From: Phocaeicola paurosaccharolyticus JCM 15092
Lineage (GTDB): Bacteria; Bacteroidota; Bacteroidia; Bacteroidales; Bacteroidaceae
NCBI RefSeq assembly: GCF_000613805.1
Contig: NZ_BAJR01000007.1
Location: 1 to 64,000, forward strand
DNA: 64,000 bases
Reading direction: 5' to 3'
A program made the translations under genes and the position numbers. This document shows, one piece after another, positions 36,037 through 45,834 of the stretch; within the stretch, counting starts at the first letter, position 1; each line of letters begins with the position of its first letter. Under the pieces are notes generated by a model. The model saw nothing but the letters and a program-made list of their open reading frames with translations, did not search any database and had not been told where the DNA came from.

Positions 36037-36465
36037 ATGTCTGTAAATAAAGTTATTTTAATTGGAAACGTTGGAAAAGATCCTGAGGTACGATATTTGG
36101 ATAATGGTGTTGCTGTTGCAACATTCTCATTAGCTACTACAGATCGTGCATACACTCTTGCTAATGGCACACAAGTCCCTGAGAGAACTGAATGGCATAA
36201 TATTGTATTATGGCGTGGACTTGCTCAGACTGCTGAAAAATATGTTCATAAAGGAGACAGAATATATATCGAAGGCAAACTCCGCTATCGTTTTTATGAT
36301 GACCAGAATGGCATTAAAAGAAATGTAGTAGAGGTCTTTGCTGATAATATGGAGATGTTGTCTGCCAAAGCCAATGTACAAGGTGCTGCAGCTCAACAGC
36401 CGACTAACTCTTCTCAACCTGTTGAAACTCCAAGTGAGAACGGAGAAGATGAGTTACCATTTTAA
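36037..36465 (+). CDS. ssb: Single-stranded DNA-binding protein
   Basis: 142 residues; the OB fold begins VNKVILIGNVGKDPEVRYLDNG and includes ERTEWHNIVLWRGLAQTAEKYV and KGDRIYIEGKLRYRFYDDQNG. A glutamine/serine-rich linker leads to the acidic tip DELPF that recruits partner proteins. Normal length. mutY, often found between the HU gene and ssb in Bacteroides, is absent here. gldE follows 30 bases downstream. Confidence 0.95.
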   Translation: MSVNKVILIGNVGKDPEVRYLDNGVAVATFSLATTDRAYTLANGTQVPERTEWHNIVLWRGLAQTAEKYVHKGDRIYIEGKLRYRFYDDQNGIKRNVVEVFADNMEMLSAKANVQGAAAQQPTNSSQPVETPSENGEDELPF

Positions 36466-36495
36466 TTCTTTGATGTCTAACTAAAACACTAATCC

Positions 36496-37836
36496 TTGGA
36501 CCCTGACTCGTATTTATGCCGCTTGGCGGACTTATTTTCTAGTATAACATTTACCGCTCCATCTACAGGGGCCATTGTGTCAATAATTTTAGCCGGAGCC
36601 TTATTGTATGTCTCCGGCTTCATTTCTGCATCCGAAATAGCATTTTTCTCTCTCTCACCAAGTGACCTGAGTAAGATAGATGAAGAAAGAAGTGCTGCAG
36701 ACAAGAAGATAAAGTATCTTTTGGATAATTCTGAAAGACTTCTTGCAACCATATTAATATCAAATAATTTTGTTAATGTGACTATAATCATGCTGTGCAA
36801 CTACTTCTTTGCCAGCTGTATCAACTTTGGAGAATCTCTTATAGTCGAGTTTATTGTTATCACTATTATCCTTACATTCTTGCTATTGCTGTTCGGTGAG
36901 ATTATTCCGAAGATATACTCTTCACAAAACACATTGAAATTCAGCCGAAAGGCAGCGGGAGCGATTATGGTACTTAACAAAATATTCTCACCATTCTCAT
37001 CGTTGTTAGTTCGTTCATCATTCTTTGTGAACCGTTTCATCTCTAAGAGGAACTACAATATATCGGTAGATGATCTTTCACAAGCCTTGGAACTTACTGA
37101 CAAGTCGGAAATATCCGAAGAGAGCGATATCCTGGAGGGTATAATCAGATTTGGCGCTGAAACAGTCAAAGAGGTTATGACTCCCAGACCGGATATGGTA
37201 AACCTGGATATCAACGCCTCATACCCTGAGGTTATAAAGTCTATTGTTGAGAACTCATATTCCAGAATACCGGTGTATGAAGATTCACGTGATAATATAA
37301 AAGGTATACTTTATATTAAGGACCTTTTACCATATCTTGATAAAGATGACAGCTTTAAGTGGCAGTCACTTATTCGTCCTGCCTTCTTCGTCCCTGAGAC
37401 AAAGATGATTGATGACCTGTTACGCGATTTTCAGGCAAATAAGATTCATATTGCAATTGTGGTGGATGAGTTTGGTGGAACATCAGGCCTCATAACAATG
37501 GAGGATATAATTGAAGAGATTGTTGGCGAGATAAACGATGAATATGATGAAGAGGAGACAAACTTCATAAAGACCGGAGAGAACACCTATATATTCAAAG
37601 GAAAAACTCTGCTTACGGATTTCTTCCGTGCTCTGGATGTTGATGAAGAGATATTCGATCCTATTATTGGGGAGGCGGATACTCTGGCAGGATTGCTGCT
37701 TGAGATGAAGGGGGAATTTCCCTCTATTCATGAGAAATTTGATTATGAGAATTATAATTTTGAGGTTCTCGAGATGACTGAAAGACGAATTCTTAAAGTA
37801 AAAGTAACTATAACTCCAAAGGATGCCACTGATTAG
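36496..37836 (+). CDS. gldE: GldE-like CNNM/CBS transporter-associated protein
   Basis: 446 residues in the order CNNM (DUF21) membrane domain with three or four helices (residues about 20-180), paired CBS domains (VMTPRPDMVNLDI, YSRIPVYEDSRDNIKGIL, FQANKIHIAIVVDEFGGTSGLIT) and a CorC_HlyC domain at the end. The start appears to be TTG (36496), giving (M)DPDSYLC, since MDPD is typical of GldE and no ATG is in frame nearby. Named for gliding in flavobacteria, but kept by non-gliding Bacteroidales, so a metal-ion export or envelope role is more likely here. Overlaps the next gene by 14 bases. Confidence 0.85.
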   Translation: MDPDSYLCRLADLFSSITFTAPSTGAIVSIILAGALLYVSGFISASEIAFFSLSPSDLSKIDEERSAADKKIKYLLDNSERLLATILISNNFVNVTIIMLCNYFFASCINFGESLIVEFIVITIILTFLLLLFGEIIPKIYSSQNTLKFSRKAAGAIMVLNKIFSPFSSLLVRSSFFVNRFISKRNYNISVDDLSQALELTDKSEISEESDILEGIIRFGAETVKEVMTPRPDMVNLDINASYPEVIKSIVENSYSRIPVYEDSRDNIKGILYIKDLLPYLDKDDSFKWQSLIRPAFFVPETKMIDDLLRDFQANKIHIAIVVDEFGGTSGLITMEDIIEEIVGEINDEYDEEETNFIKTGENTYIFKGKTLLTDFFRALDVDEEIFDPIIGEADTLAGLLLEMKGEFPSIHEKFDYENYNFEVLEMTERRILKVKVTITPKDATD

Positions 37837-38449
37837 TAGAAATGAGTATGATGCTTATTCCATAGCTTTATGGAATGTAGATGAGGATGAAGAGACTCTT
37901 CTCTCTATGATATCGAATAGAGATGAATATAGTGATGAACTTCAAAAAATAAAATCTGCTTTCAGAAGAAAGGAGTGGCTCGCTGTAAGAGCTCTTCTTG
38001 ATAGTATGGCAAAAGGGGAGAAGATAGAGTATAGGGCATCGGGAAGTCCATATCTTAAAAGTGGGAATTATAATATCAGCATATCTCATACTGCATCTTT
38101 CGTTTCAATAATACTATCAAAAGATAAGAGGGTTGCAATAGATGTAGAAAAATATGGAGAGAGGGTTGCTAAAGTTATATCCAGATTCGTAAGTGAGGAT
38201 GAACAAATAACATCTTATCGTGGTAATGAATTCTGGTCAATGCTTCTCCATTGGTCGGCTAAGGAGACTGCATTCAAGATAATCGATACTCAGAATGTGG
38301 ACTTAAAGAAAGACCTTTTGATATATCCATTTGTTGTTGCAGAGAAAGGGGAATTATTCCTCAAGGAGAAAATGAGCGATGAACAGGAGATTCTTTTGAT
38401 ATATTATCAGCTATTCGACAATTTTGTCATGACATGGACAGTAAAGTAA
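37823..38449 (+). CDS. 4'-phosphopantetheinyl transferase
   Basis: 208 residues. Activates carrier proteins by attaching phosphopantetheine from CoA. The family motifs are present: KSGNYNISISHTASFVSII, VAIDVEKYGERVAKVISRFV and WSAKETAFKI (Mg-binding Asp and Glu residues). The size suggests the Sfp/AcpT group rather than the short AcpS group. Overlaps gldE by 14 bases and is its conserved downstream neighbour. Followed by a terminator shared with ompA. Confidence 0.9.
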   Translation: MPLISRNEYDAYSIALWNVDEDEETLLSMISNRDEYSDELQKIKSAFRRKEWLAVRALLDSMAKGEKIEYRASGSPYLKSGNYNISISHTASFVSIILSKDKRVAIDVEKYGERVAKVISRFVSEDEQITSYRGNEFWSMLLHWSAKETAFKIIDTQNVDLKKDLLIYPFVVAEKGELFLKEKMSDEQEILLIYYQLFDNFVMTWTVK

Positions 38450-38466
38450 TGAACTAATAATATGTA

Positions 38467-38506
38467 TAAAGCCGTTTTACTATTAATGAGTAAAAGGCTT
38501 TTCTTT
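38467..38506. terminator. Bidirectional terminator between PPTase and ompA
   Basis: AAAGCCGTTTTACT pairs with AGTAAAAGGCTTTT around an ATTAATG loop with one bulge, flanked by A/T tracts, between convergent genes. Confidence 0.75.
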
Positions 38507-38514
38507 AATAACTT

Positions 38515-39609
38515 TTATTCTGCTATACATATTGTGACACGATTCATGTCATTCTCTGCAAAAGGCTGTACAGTTGAACCTTTATAATCTGTAGAGATCC
38601 TGTCGGAATTGATGCCTCTGTTAATAAGCTCATTTTTAACAGAGAGTGCACGATGATTAGAAATCCTTTCGTTAATTGCACTTGTACCAGTTCCTTTATC
38701 GGCATATCCTACCAAATCGATTTTTGCTTCAGGATATTGGTTCAGATATTTAACTAATGCTTCAATTTTGCTCATTTCTGAATCATCAATCTTAGAAGAG
38801 TTGATGGTGAAGAAGATATTTTCTGTAATAGCTTCTTTAATCTCTTGTTTCTCTTCTACCACAACAGGTATAGGTTTTGGTTCTTCCTCTTTAACTACAG
38901 GTTCAGGAACCGGAACTGGTTCTACATATTGAGGTTCTTCAACAACCTTCTTCCCTGAGTTTCCAAACTTGAATGTCAAACCGCCAAGAGCGTTAAAATG
39001 CCAATCAGGGTTACCTGCTTTCTTGGAATTGAATTTATCTGAAAGGACATTTGAGTTAACCTCAACATTGAAGAATATATTCTGGCTTAGTCGTAGATTC
39101 GTACCTAAGCCAAAGCGTCCTACAAGAAAAGTCTTACTTCCATCCCATAGATTTTCGAGAATATAACCCTTTTTGTATAAAGCATTCGCTTCATCATTGC
39201 CACTTGCGAAATTAACGCCGCCTCCAATAAATCCGTATGCATTAAAAAAACGATCTGGATTATATTTGTAGAACAAGCTGCTTAAATCGAAAAGTGCATC
39301 AACATTTCCTTGTAAGAAATTGAACTTGTAATCTGTTTTCGGATTGACCCAAACACCCTTACCTCGCAAGCCACTGACTCCTGCGCGAAGTCCAAATACT
39401 GGAGTGAATTTGTAACCGACATTTGCAGCTACTGCCGGAGATATCAAATCAGAGAATGAGCCTTCACCTAAAGTATGAGACAAACCACCCTGAATCTGTA
39501 AGGTGTAATAAGGCTTAAATGTAGCCTTCAGACCTTCATTAGATTTCTGTGCAAACAAGCTGGTCGCACAAAATAATAGTAGAAATAAAAAATTTCTTTT
39601 TGTGTCCAT
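38515..39609 (-). CDS. OmpA-family outer-membrane protein
   Basis: 364 residues from ATG 39609, chosen because it gives the signal peptide MDTKRNFLFLLLFCATSLFAQ; the frame extends 20 codons further without need. An eight-strand barrel region follows (to about residue 215), then a proline/glutamate-rich linker (VEPVPVPEPVVKEEEPKPIPVVV) and the peptidoglycan-binding OmpA domain with IFFTINSSKIDDSEMSKIEALVKYL, DLVGYADKGTG and RALSVKNELINRGI. It tethers the outer membrane to the wall. A promoter with a 21-base spacer is seen just upstream. Confidence 0.9.
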   Translation of the reverse strand: MDTKRNFLFLLLFCATSLFAQKSNEGLKATFKPYYTLQIQGGLSHTLGEGSFSDLISPAVAANVGYKFTPVFGLRAGVSGLRGKGVWVNPKTDYKFNFLQGNVDALFDLSSLFYKYNPDRFFNAYGFIGGGVNFASGNDEANALYKKGYILENLWDGSKTFLVGRFGLGTNLRLSQNIFFNVEVNSNVLSDKFNSKKAGNPDWHFNALGGLTFKFGNSGKKVVEEPQYVEPVPVPEPVVKEEEPKPIPVVVEEKQEIKEAITENIFFTINSSKIDDSEMSKIEALVKYLNQYPEAKIDLVGYADKGTGTSAINERISNHRALSVKNELINRGINSDRISTDYKGSTVQPFAENDMNRVTICIAE

Positions 39610-39637
39610 AACTATAAGTATTAAGTTGATTTTAACA

Positions 39638-39670
39638 CAAATATATCTTAAACATACATTTTGACGCAAA
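39638..39670 (-). promoter_or_regulatory. Promoter of the ompA-like gene
   Basis: Minus strand TTTG (39667-39670), 21 bases, TATATTTG (39638-39645), about 28 bases before the start codon. Confidence 0.65.
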
Positions 39671-39822
39671 AAAAAGATAGTTTAACTTAATTTATCGCAA
39701 AAAATTTAAATAACAAGATATTTTGCCTCATATCAGCTACAATAATGCTTTTCTATGCCTGAAAAAGTCATTATTGTAAAACTAAATACCAACAAATAAA
39801 TATAGATATAGACTATAGTTTT

Positions 39823-41604
39823 TTAATTTTTTGATAGTGTGAATATGAATTCAATTCCACCTGAAGGAGATTTTTTGGCTACAATTGTTCCACCATGATG
39901 AATGACTGCATTCTTTACTATGGCGAGACCTAATCCTGTTCCACCAAGTTTGCGTGAACGACCTTTATCTACTCTGTAGAACCTCTCAAAAATCCTATTT
40001 AAATGCTCTTCGGATACTCCTACACCATTATCAGCAAAACTGAAATAGTAACTATTGTCATCTTCTCTGAATTTTTTTATTGTTATGGTAGTATATGTTC
40101 CGGCATATGCTATTGCATTATCGAAGAGGTTGCGGAATATTGAATAAATAAGCGAACTGTTTCCATATATATGTAGATTATCAGGCAGATCATTATCTAC
40201 TTTCATATGCTTATTATTAAGATCAAGGTATAGCTCAGACATGATACTCTTAACCATATCACTAAGATTGATTTTATCTTTCTCTATCATGCTTGGTGCC
40301 TCTTCCATTCTTGTAAGAACAGAGATGTCTTGCAGTAGATGTGTTAATCGGTTGCTTTGGGCGTAACTTCTTGTAAGGAACTCAAAAAGTTTCTCTTTAG
40401 ATATGTCAGGGTTGCTGATAATGGTCTCAAGATATCCTTGAATGCTACTTACCGGTGTCTTTAACTCGTGTGCAATATTCTGAGTAAGCTGTTTCTTTAA
40501 ACGTGCTTGTTGCTCATCTTGGGTGATATCATTAATATTTATTTCAAAACTGTTATCCTGAAATATGATACACTCAATTGAAAATATTCTTCCGCTTTTC
40601 TCTATGTTCAAAGAGAATCGTCTCTCTTCTGTAACACGGGTAAGCTGTTGATTCTTCTCTATGAATTTAACTATAGGTTTTATCTCAGGCACAGAGAAGA
40701 AATCCTTAGTATTCGACAGATTGCTATCTGAAATGATATTAATGTAATGTATGAAAAGGTTATTTACAATGATTTCATCTCGGTTAGACTTGAATACACC
40801 AAGTCCCTCATGTGAGATACGAAGGTGGGTAATAAGCTTTTCTCTCTCGATGTAGAGATCCTCTTTAGTATTACGAAGACGTTTGTAGATCTTTATAATA
40901 TGTTTTGAAATCTCTCCAAGTTCGTTATTAGGAAAAGCCTCCTGTATACTCATATCTATAGGCTCGTTCTTATCAGCTTTCACAGCGAATAACTGAAGTC
41001 GGTCTATAGACATACTGAGCTTGTTAGTGAATTTGTAGAAAAATATAATAAGGATAAGACTTATTGCTATTGTAAACCATATGAAGTGAATATCGGCCTG
41101 TAGATGTTCTACAAGATTCATATTATATGGCATAGCCGAACGTATGATATAGTTGTTATGCGGATAGAACTTTGCGGAATAGAAATATTCTTTTCCAAAA
41201 GTTTGCGACCTCCTGTTTATTGAATAGCCTGTTCCGTTTTTCAGTGCATCGATGATCTCTTTTCGCGAAAGATGATTATTGAATTCTTCCAGATTATGCT
41301 TGTAATTATCAAAAATTACTTTTCCATTTTTCGCTATCAGCGTAACTCGAAGATCCTTCTGGTTGCAGTGCTTAATAAAGTTATTAATCTTAGCTTCATC
41401 AATAGAATCGTCAGCGAATATTAGATCGTTTATTCTGTCATTATAGTTCTGCAACTGAGTGTTAAGAAGGTCTATTTTGTAGCTTTTCTCACGTTTATAC
41501 TGGAAAACTACAAAGCATATCACAAAGCCAAGAAACAGTGTTAACACATATAAGAATAGTCTCTTGCTGAATGATAGAAATTTATGTGAAACTTCGACTG
41601 CCAT
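39823..41604 (-). CDS. PhoR-like sensor histidine kinase
   Basis: 593 residues. Two membrane helices (about residues 14-32 and 172-190) enclose a periplasmic domain. A HAMP-like linker, a PAS-like region (EGLGVFKSNRDEIIVNNLFIHYIN) and the catalytic core follow: H-box QNIAHELKTPVSSIQGYLET (phospho-histidine), N-box RNLFDNAIAYA, G-boxes FADNGVGVS and GTGLGLAIVKNAVIHHGG. It lies 13 bases downstream of its PhoB-like regulator. Phosphate is the signal of the name-giving family; nothing here confirms that ligand. Confidence 0.9.
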   Translation of the reverse strand: MAVEVSHKFLSFSKRLFLYVLTLFLGFVICFVVFQYKREKSYKIDLLNTQLQNYNDRINDLIFADDSIDEAKINNFIKHCNQKDLRVTLIAKNGKVIFDNYKHNLEEFNNHLSRKEIIDALKNGTGYSINRRSQTFGKEYFYSAKFYPHNNYIIRSAMPYNMNLVEHLQADIHFIWFTIAISLILIIFFYKFTNKLSMSIDRLQLFAVKADKNEPIDMSIQEAFPNNELGEISKHIIKIYKRLRNTKEDLYIEREKLITHLRISHEGLGVFKSNRDEIIVNNLFIHYINIISDSNLSNTKDFFSVPEIKPIVKFIEKNQQLTRVTEERRFSLNIEKSGRIFSIECIIFQDNSFEININDITQDEQQARLKKQLTQNIAHELKTPVSSIQGYLETIISNPDISKEKLFEFLTRSYAQSNRLTHLLQDISVLTRMEEAPSMIEKDKINLSDMVKSIMSELYLDLNNKHMKVDNDLPDNLHIYGNSSLIYSIFRNLFDNAIAYAGTYTTITIKKFREDDNSYYFSFADNGVGVSEEHLNRIFERFYRVDKGRSRKLGGTGLGLAIVKNAVIHHGGTIVAKKSPSGGIEFIFTLSKN

Positions 41605-41617
41605 GCTCTATTAGGAA

Positions 41618-42310
41618 TCAGTTGTCTGTCTCAAAACAATATCCGTAACCTAATCGAGTGACAATGTTCTTGCCATATTCACCAATCTTCTTTCTAAGTC
41701 TGGTTATGTTTACATCAATAGTTCTGTCGAGTACATAAACTTCATCATGCCATATTCTTGCAAGAATCTCGTCGCGAGAGAATACACGTCCACCATTGTT
41801 TAGAAGTAGATATAGTATTTCAAACTCTTTTTTTGTAAGAGGAATTTCCTTATGATTAATCGATACTTTCTTTTTTTCCATATCGACGGTCATAGTCTTG
41901 AATGTTAGGAGATTGCTTTGCTGCTCTTCTGAATCATTAGAAACTCTTCTCAATAGAGCCTTCACCCTTGCTATTACTTCTCGTAGAGAGAAAGGTTTTG
42001 AAATATAGTCATCGGCACCAAGGTTAAAGCCTGTTATCTTATCATTCTCAGTGTCTTTGGCTGTTATAAAGATGATAGGGATTTTCTCTGTAGACTTACT
42101 CTTCTTAATGATGTTAGCTAATTTGAAACCTGACATTTCACCCATCATAACGTCGAGTAACAATAGGTTGTATTGGTTAATATCAAGCTTAAGAGCTTCT
42201 TCTGCTGAATATGCAGTATCTACTAAATACCCTTCGTTTTCAAGATTAAACTTAAGAATCTCACAGAGATCTTCTTCGTCGTCGACTACCAGAATTCTAT
42301 AATCATTCAT
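41618..42310 (-). CDS. OmpR/PhoB-family response regulator
   Basis: 230 residues. Receiver domain: ILVVDDEEDLCEILKFNLEN, phospho-acceptor LLLLDVMMGEMSGFKLA, switch Thr in FITAKD and Lys in YISKPFS. Winged-helix DNA-binding domain: IPLTKKEFEILYLLLNNGGRVFSRDEIL and VDVNITRLRKKIG-like VLDRTIDVNITRLRKKIGEY, ending RLGYGYCF. Forms an operon with the kinase downstream. Confidence 0.92.
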   Translation of the reverse strand: MNDYRILVVDDEEDLCEILKFNLENEGYLVDTAYSAEEALKLDINQYNLLLLDVMMGEMSGFKLANIIKKSKSTEKIPIIFITAKDTENDKITGFNLGADDYISKPFSLREVIARVKALLRRVSNDSEEQQSNLLTFKTMTVDMEKKKVSINHKEIPLTKKEFEILYLLLNNGGRVFSRDEILARIWHDEVYVLDRTIDVNITRLRKKIGEYGKNIVTRLGYGYCFETDN

Positions 42311-42410
42311 ACATCTTCTTTTTTAATATTACAAATTAAGTAACATTTATAATTTAAGCAAAAGTGTATCAATATTATTTCTCTATTATGTTATATGTAT
42401 TACAAATTTG

Positions 42411-43460
42411 TTACATTTCCGGAATTGTGAACTCTCCTGCAACAGGATTATTCATCATTCGTCTGATCTTATGGGGTGTATACCCATGACCTAAGAGGAA
42501 CATCAGTTTGGTGATTACTGACTCTACTGTAGAGTCGTATCCACTTATTATTCCAGCATCAAGTAGATGCATACCGGTCTCATACCTTCCCATTTCTACA
42601 CTGCCGGTTGAACATTGTGATATATTTACAATAATTATTCCCTTAGCCGTAGCCTCTTTCAGAAGATTTATGAACCATGGTTTCTGAGGAGCATTACCCG
42701 AGCCGTATGTTTTTAGTACGACAGCTTTCAAACTTGGCGTGTGGAAGATATTCCTTATCATGTTCTCCTGTATACCAGGGAAAAGTGTAAGAACTATTAC
42801 ATTTGTGTCAAATAGATAATGTGGAATCAGCTTTTGTTTTGGATCAGCCTTTCTTATTTTATCGTATTCATATTTAATGTGAATGCCTGCAGTTGCAAGC
42901 GATGGATAGTTATATGAACGGAATGCATTGAAGTTCTCTGCATTTATCTTTGTAGTACGATTGCCTCTGAGAAGAAGATTTTCAAAGAATATACATACTT
43001 CGGGAACAACAGCAGTACCATCATTGTTTTTCGCTGCTGCAATCTCGATGGATGTGATAAGATTCTCTTTACCATCAGTGCGTAACATACCTATAGGAAG
43101 CTGACTTCCTGTAAGGATGACAGGCTTGGACAAATTCTCGAGCATGAAACTTAAAGCTGAAGCAGTATAAGCCATGGTATCGGTACCATGAAGGATTACA
43201 AATCCATCGAAATAGTCGTAATTATAACTTATTATCTTAACAAGTTTTGCCCATAAAGCAGGTTCCATATCCGATGAATCTATAGGAGGAGTAAACTGAT
43301 ATGAGGAGATTCTGTAATTGAATCTTTTCAATTCAGGCATATTCTCTTGCAACTGATCGAAATTGAAAGCTTCCAAAGCTCCTGTCTCCGGATTCTCTAT
43401 CATTCCAATAGTACCACCGGTGTAAATTAGCAAAACGGAAGGGTATGTACTCATAAACAT
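42411..43460 (-). CDS. ansA: Type I L-asparaginase
   Basis: 349 residues, hydrolysing asparagine to aspartate and ammonia in the cytoplasm. Catalytic threonines lie in LLIYTGGTIGMIE (near residue 14) and VILHGTDTMAYTASALSFML, with GSQLPIGMLRTDG between. No signal peptide, as expected for the cytoplasmic AnsA type. The ATG at 43460 is used; ATG 43454 would shorten it by two residues. TATCTTTG at 43486-43493 on the minus strand is a probable -7 box, so it is not simply the end of the trp operon. Confidence 0.92.
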   Translation of the reverse strand: MFMSTYPSVLLIYTGGTIGMIENPETGALEAFNFDQLQENMPELKRFNYRISSYQFTPPIDSSDMEPALWAKLVKIISYNYDYFDGFVILHGTDTMAYTASALSFMLENLSKPVILTGSQLPIGMLRTDGKENLITSIEIAAAKNNDGTAVVPEVCIFFENLLLRGNRTTKINAENFNAFRSYNYPSLATAGIHIKYEYDKIRKADPKQKLIPHYLFDTNVIVLTLFPGIQENMIRNIFHTPSLKAVVLKTYGSGNAPQKPWFINLLKEATAKGIIIVNISQCSTGSVEMGRYETGMHLLDAGIISGYDSTVESVITKLMFLLGHGYTPHKIRRMMNNPVAGEFTIPEM

Positions 43461-43649
43461 ATGGAAATCTAGTTTTATAATGACACAAAGATAGTATTTT
43501 AATCTATTTTTTACAATTTAGGGCTTGATATTTAACGTTTTAATAGTCTTGAAAAGCCAAATCTCCTCATTTATTGCAAAAAATAGATTATAAATACACT
43601 ATATATTCACTCTACAGTGCAAAGATAGATAAGTTATAAAGAGTAATTA

Positions 43650-44423
43650 TTATTCCAGGGCAGAAATTAACTCTTTTGCCGCTTTATTTGCATCTCCCTC
43701 ATTTTTCTCCATGAGTGTTACAAATTTGCTACCAATAATAGCTCCCGAAGCATAATTGCAAGCCATGTCAAATGTCTGTTTGTTTGATATGCCAAATCCA
43801 ATCATGCGTGGGTTGTTGAGTTTCATTTCATTTATTCTTCTGAAATACTCCTCTTTCTGCTCATCAAACTTACTTTGTGAACCTGTTGTGGAAGCTGATG
43901 ATACCATATATATGAATCCGTCTGTATTCTGGTCAATATGTTGGATACGTTCACTGCTTGTCTCAGGAGTTATAAGCATTATCATCTTCAGATTGTACTC
44001 AGCAGCTATCTCCTTATAATCATCCATATACTCTTTGAAAGGAAGATCGGGTATTATCATACCATCTATACCTACCTCTTTGCAACTGATGCAGAACTCT
44101 CTGAAGCCATATTGCACGATTGGGTTTAGGTAACCCATCATGACAAGAGGAATATTTATCTCATTTCTAATATCTTTCAGTTGAGCGAAAAGTTTTTTAA
44201 GTGACATCCCATTTTTAAGAGCTCTTGATGAAGCGTTCTGTATTACAGGACCATCCGCCATAGGGTCACTGAATGGTATGCCTATCTCTACCATGTCAAC
44301 TCCATTATCCTGCAAGGCTTTCAGGGTTGGTTCAACATTATTCAACTGAGGAAAACCGGCACAGAAATATACGGAAAGGATATTGCTCTTTTTTTTGTTA
44401 AATAACTCGTTTATTCTATTCAT
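43650..44423 (-). CDS. trpA: Tryptophan synthase alpha chain
   Basis: 257 residues; cleaves indole-3-glycerol phosphate to indole. Family blocks: [29 protein letters not shown] with the catalytic Glu, [20 protein letters not shown] with the second catalytic Asp, [14 protein letters not shown] and [10 protein letters not shown] (phosphate site). Last gene of the trp operon; overlaps trpF by eight bases. Confidence 0.95.
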   Translation of the reverse strand: MNRINELFNKKKSNILSVYFCAGFPQLNNVEPTLKALQDNGVDMVEIGIPFSDPMADGPVIQNASSRALKNGMSLKKLFAQLKDIRNEINIPLVMMGYLNPIVQYGFREFCISCKEVGIDGMIIPDLPFKEYMDDYKEIAAEYNLKMIMLITPETSSERIQHIDQNTDGFIYMVSSASTTGSQSKFDEQKEEYFRRINEMKLNNPRMIGFGISNKQTFDMACNYASGAIIGSKFVTLMEKNEGDANKAAKELISALE

Positions 44424-45048
44424 GATCTTCTGATTTTTGTATTTCAGTAATGTATTGCTCTAATAATTTAATCTCTTTTATACCAGGTGATGACTCGAAC
44501 TTACTGTTTAGGTCAACTCCCATGAAATATTTGTTCTTAAAATTCTTTACGTTATCCAGGTTCTCAATACCCAGTCCTCCGCTAAGAAAGAAAGGGGTGG
44601 GACCTGTGTAATTGTTGAGTATGTTCCAATCGAACTGTTTTCCTGAACCTCCATAACCCGAACATTTGGTGTCGAATAGTAGCAGGTCACAGTTGTTATG
44701 ATACTCCTTATCTATACTTGATAAATCATGTTCCGTTTCGATATGGAATGCTTTAATAACACTGTATCCTCTCTCTTTGACCTCTCTGCAAAATGATGGA
44801 GTTTCATCTCCGTGCAGTTGGATATAGTTTAATTGCATCTCTTTTGCGATGTCATCTATCTCATCTATATCCATATTAACAAAGACTCCTGCTCTTTTAC
44901 ATTTATGAGGGATGTTCTCTGATGAGCCTCCACCGTAGAAATATCTTGAGGATTTATTGTAAAAGATGAATCCCATAATATAAATATCCAGATTCTCTAC
45001 AGCGCGGATATTATCTTTATCCCGCATTCCACATACCTTGATCAACAT
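44416..45048 (-). CDS. trpF: Phosphoribosylanthranilate isomerase
   Basis: 210 residues; isomerises phosphoribosylanthranilate. [16 protein letters not shown] (catalytic Cys), [44 protein letters not shown] (catalytic Asp) and [13 protein letters not shown] (phosphate loop) are all present. Overlaps trpC by seven bases and trpA by eight. Confidence 0.94.
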   Translation of the reverse strand: MLIKVCGMRDKDNIRAVENLDIYIMGFIFYNKSSRYFYGGGSSENIPHKCKRAGVFVNMDIDEIDDIAKEMQLNYIQLHGDETPSFCREVKERGYSVIKAFHIETEHDLSSIDKEYHNNCDLLLFDTKCSGYGGSGKQFDWNILNNYTGPTPFFLSGGLGIENLDNVKNFKNKYFMGVDLNSKFESSPGIKEIKLLEQYITEIQKSEDHE

Positions 45049-45827
45049 AACTCTTTTATAAATTTAGCAAAAGCATCTCCAGGGTTCTCTTCTCTCATGA
45101 AACACTCGCCGATAAGGAATCCATTGAATCCTTTCTCCTTAAGCATCTTTATTGTAGATGGTGATGAAATTCCACTTTCTGAGATTAGTACTCTATCTTT
45201 TGGAAGTTTCTCAACCATTGCGACAGAGTTCTTTACATCTGTAACGAAAGTTCCAAGGTTTCTATTGTTCACACCAATCATCTCTACTTTATCATCTATA
45301 TACTCCATCTCCTTTTCTGAATGTATCTCCAGTAGAACTTCCATACCAAGTTGATGAGCCATGTCCGATAGTTCCATGAACCTTTTTTTCTCTAAGGCTG
45401 CGGCTATTAGTAGGACTGTATCTGCGCCGATAAGTTTTGCCTGAAAGAGCTGATACTCATCAATGATAAACTCTTTTCTTAATATAGGTATATTGATTGA
45501 GTCGCGTACAGCTTTTATATCTTCCAACTTACCTCCGAAATATTTATTATCAGTAAGTATGGAGAGGGCAGAGGCACCGTTGAGTTGATAATCTTTTGTT
45601 ATCTGCAATAAATCAGCCTTTTCGTTTATCCATCCTTTTGAAGGAGAGCGACGTTTGAACTCAGATATTATACCAGACTGAGATTCTCGAATGGAGTTGC
45701 TCATGCTGAGACTCTTTCTATCAAACTCTTCACAATTACTCTCAAGCAGGTCGATGCTGAAGACCTCTTTTCTCCTTGCAATCTCCTCTTTTTTATTCTC
45801 TATTATCTCCTGAAGTATGTCTTTCAT
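45042..45827 (-). CDS. trpC: Indole-3-glycerol phosphate synthase
   Basis: 261 residues; ring closure of CdRP. IISEFKRRSPSKGWI (catalytic Lys and Glu), ALSILTDNKYFGG, ILRKEFIIDEYQLFQAKLIGAD, LLEIHSEKEME, GVNNRNLGTF and LISESGISSPSTI follow the family pattern. Not fused to trpF. Seven bases separate it from trpD. Confidence 0.95.
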   Translation of the reverse strand: MKDILQEIIENKKEEIARRKEVFSIDLLESNCEEFDRKSLSMSNSIRESQSGIISEFKRRSPSKGWINEKADLLQITKDYQLNGASALSILTDNKYFGGKLEDIKAVRDSINIPILRKEFIIDEYQLFQAKLIGADTVLLIAAALEKKRFMELSDMAHQLGMEVLLEIHSEKEMEYIDDKVEMIGVNNRNLGTFVTDVKNSVAMVEKLPKDRVLISESGISSPSTIKMLKEKGFNGFLIGECFMREENPGDAFAKFIKELC

Positions 45828-45834
45828 AAACTTA

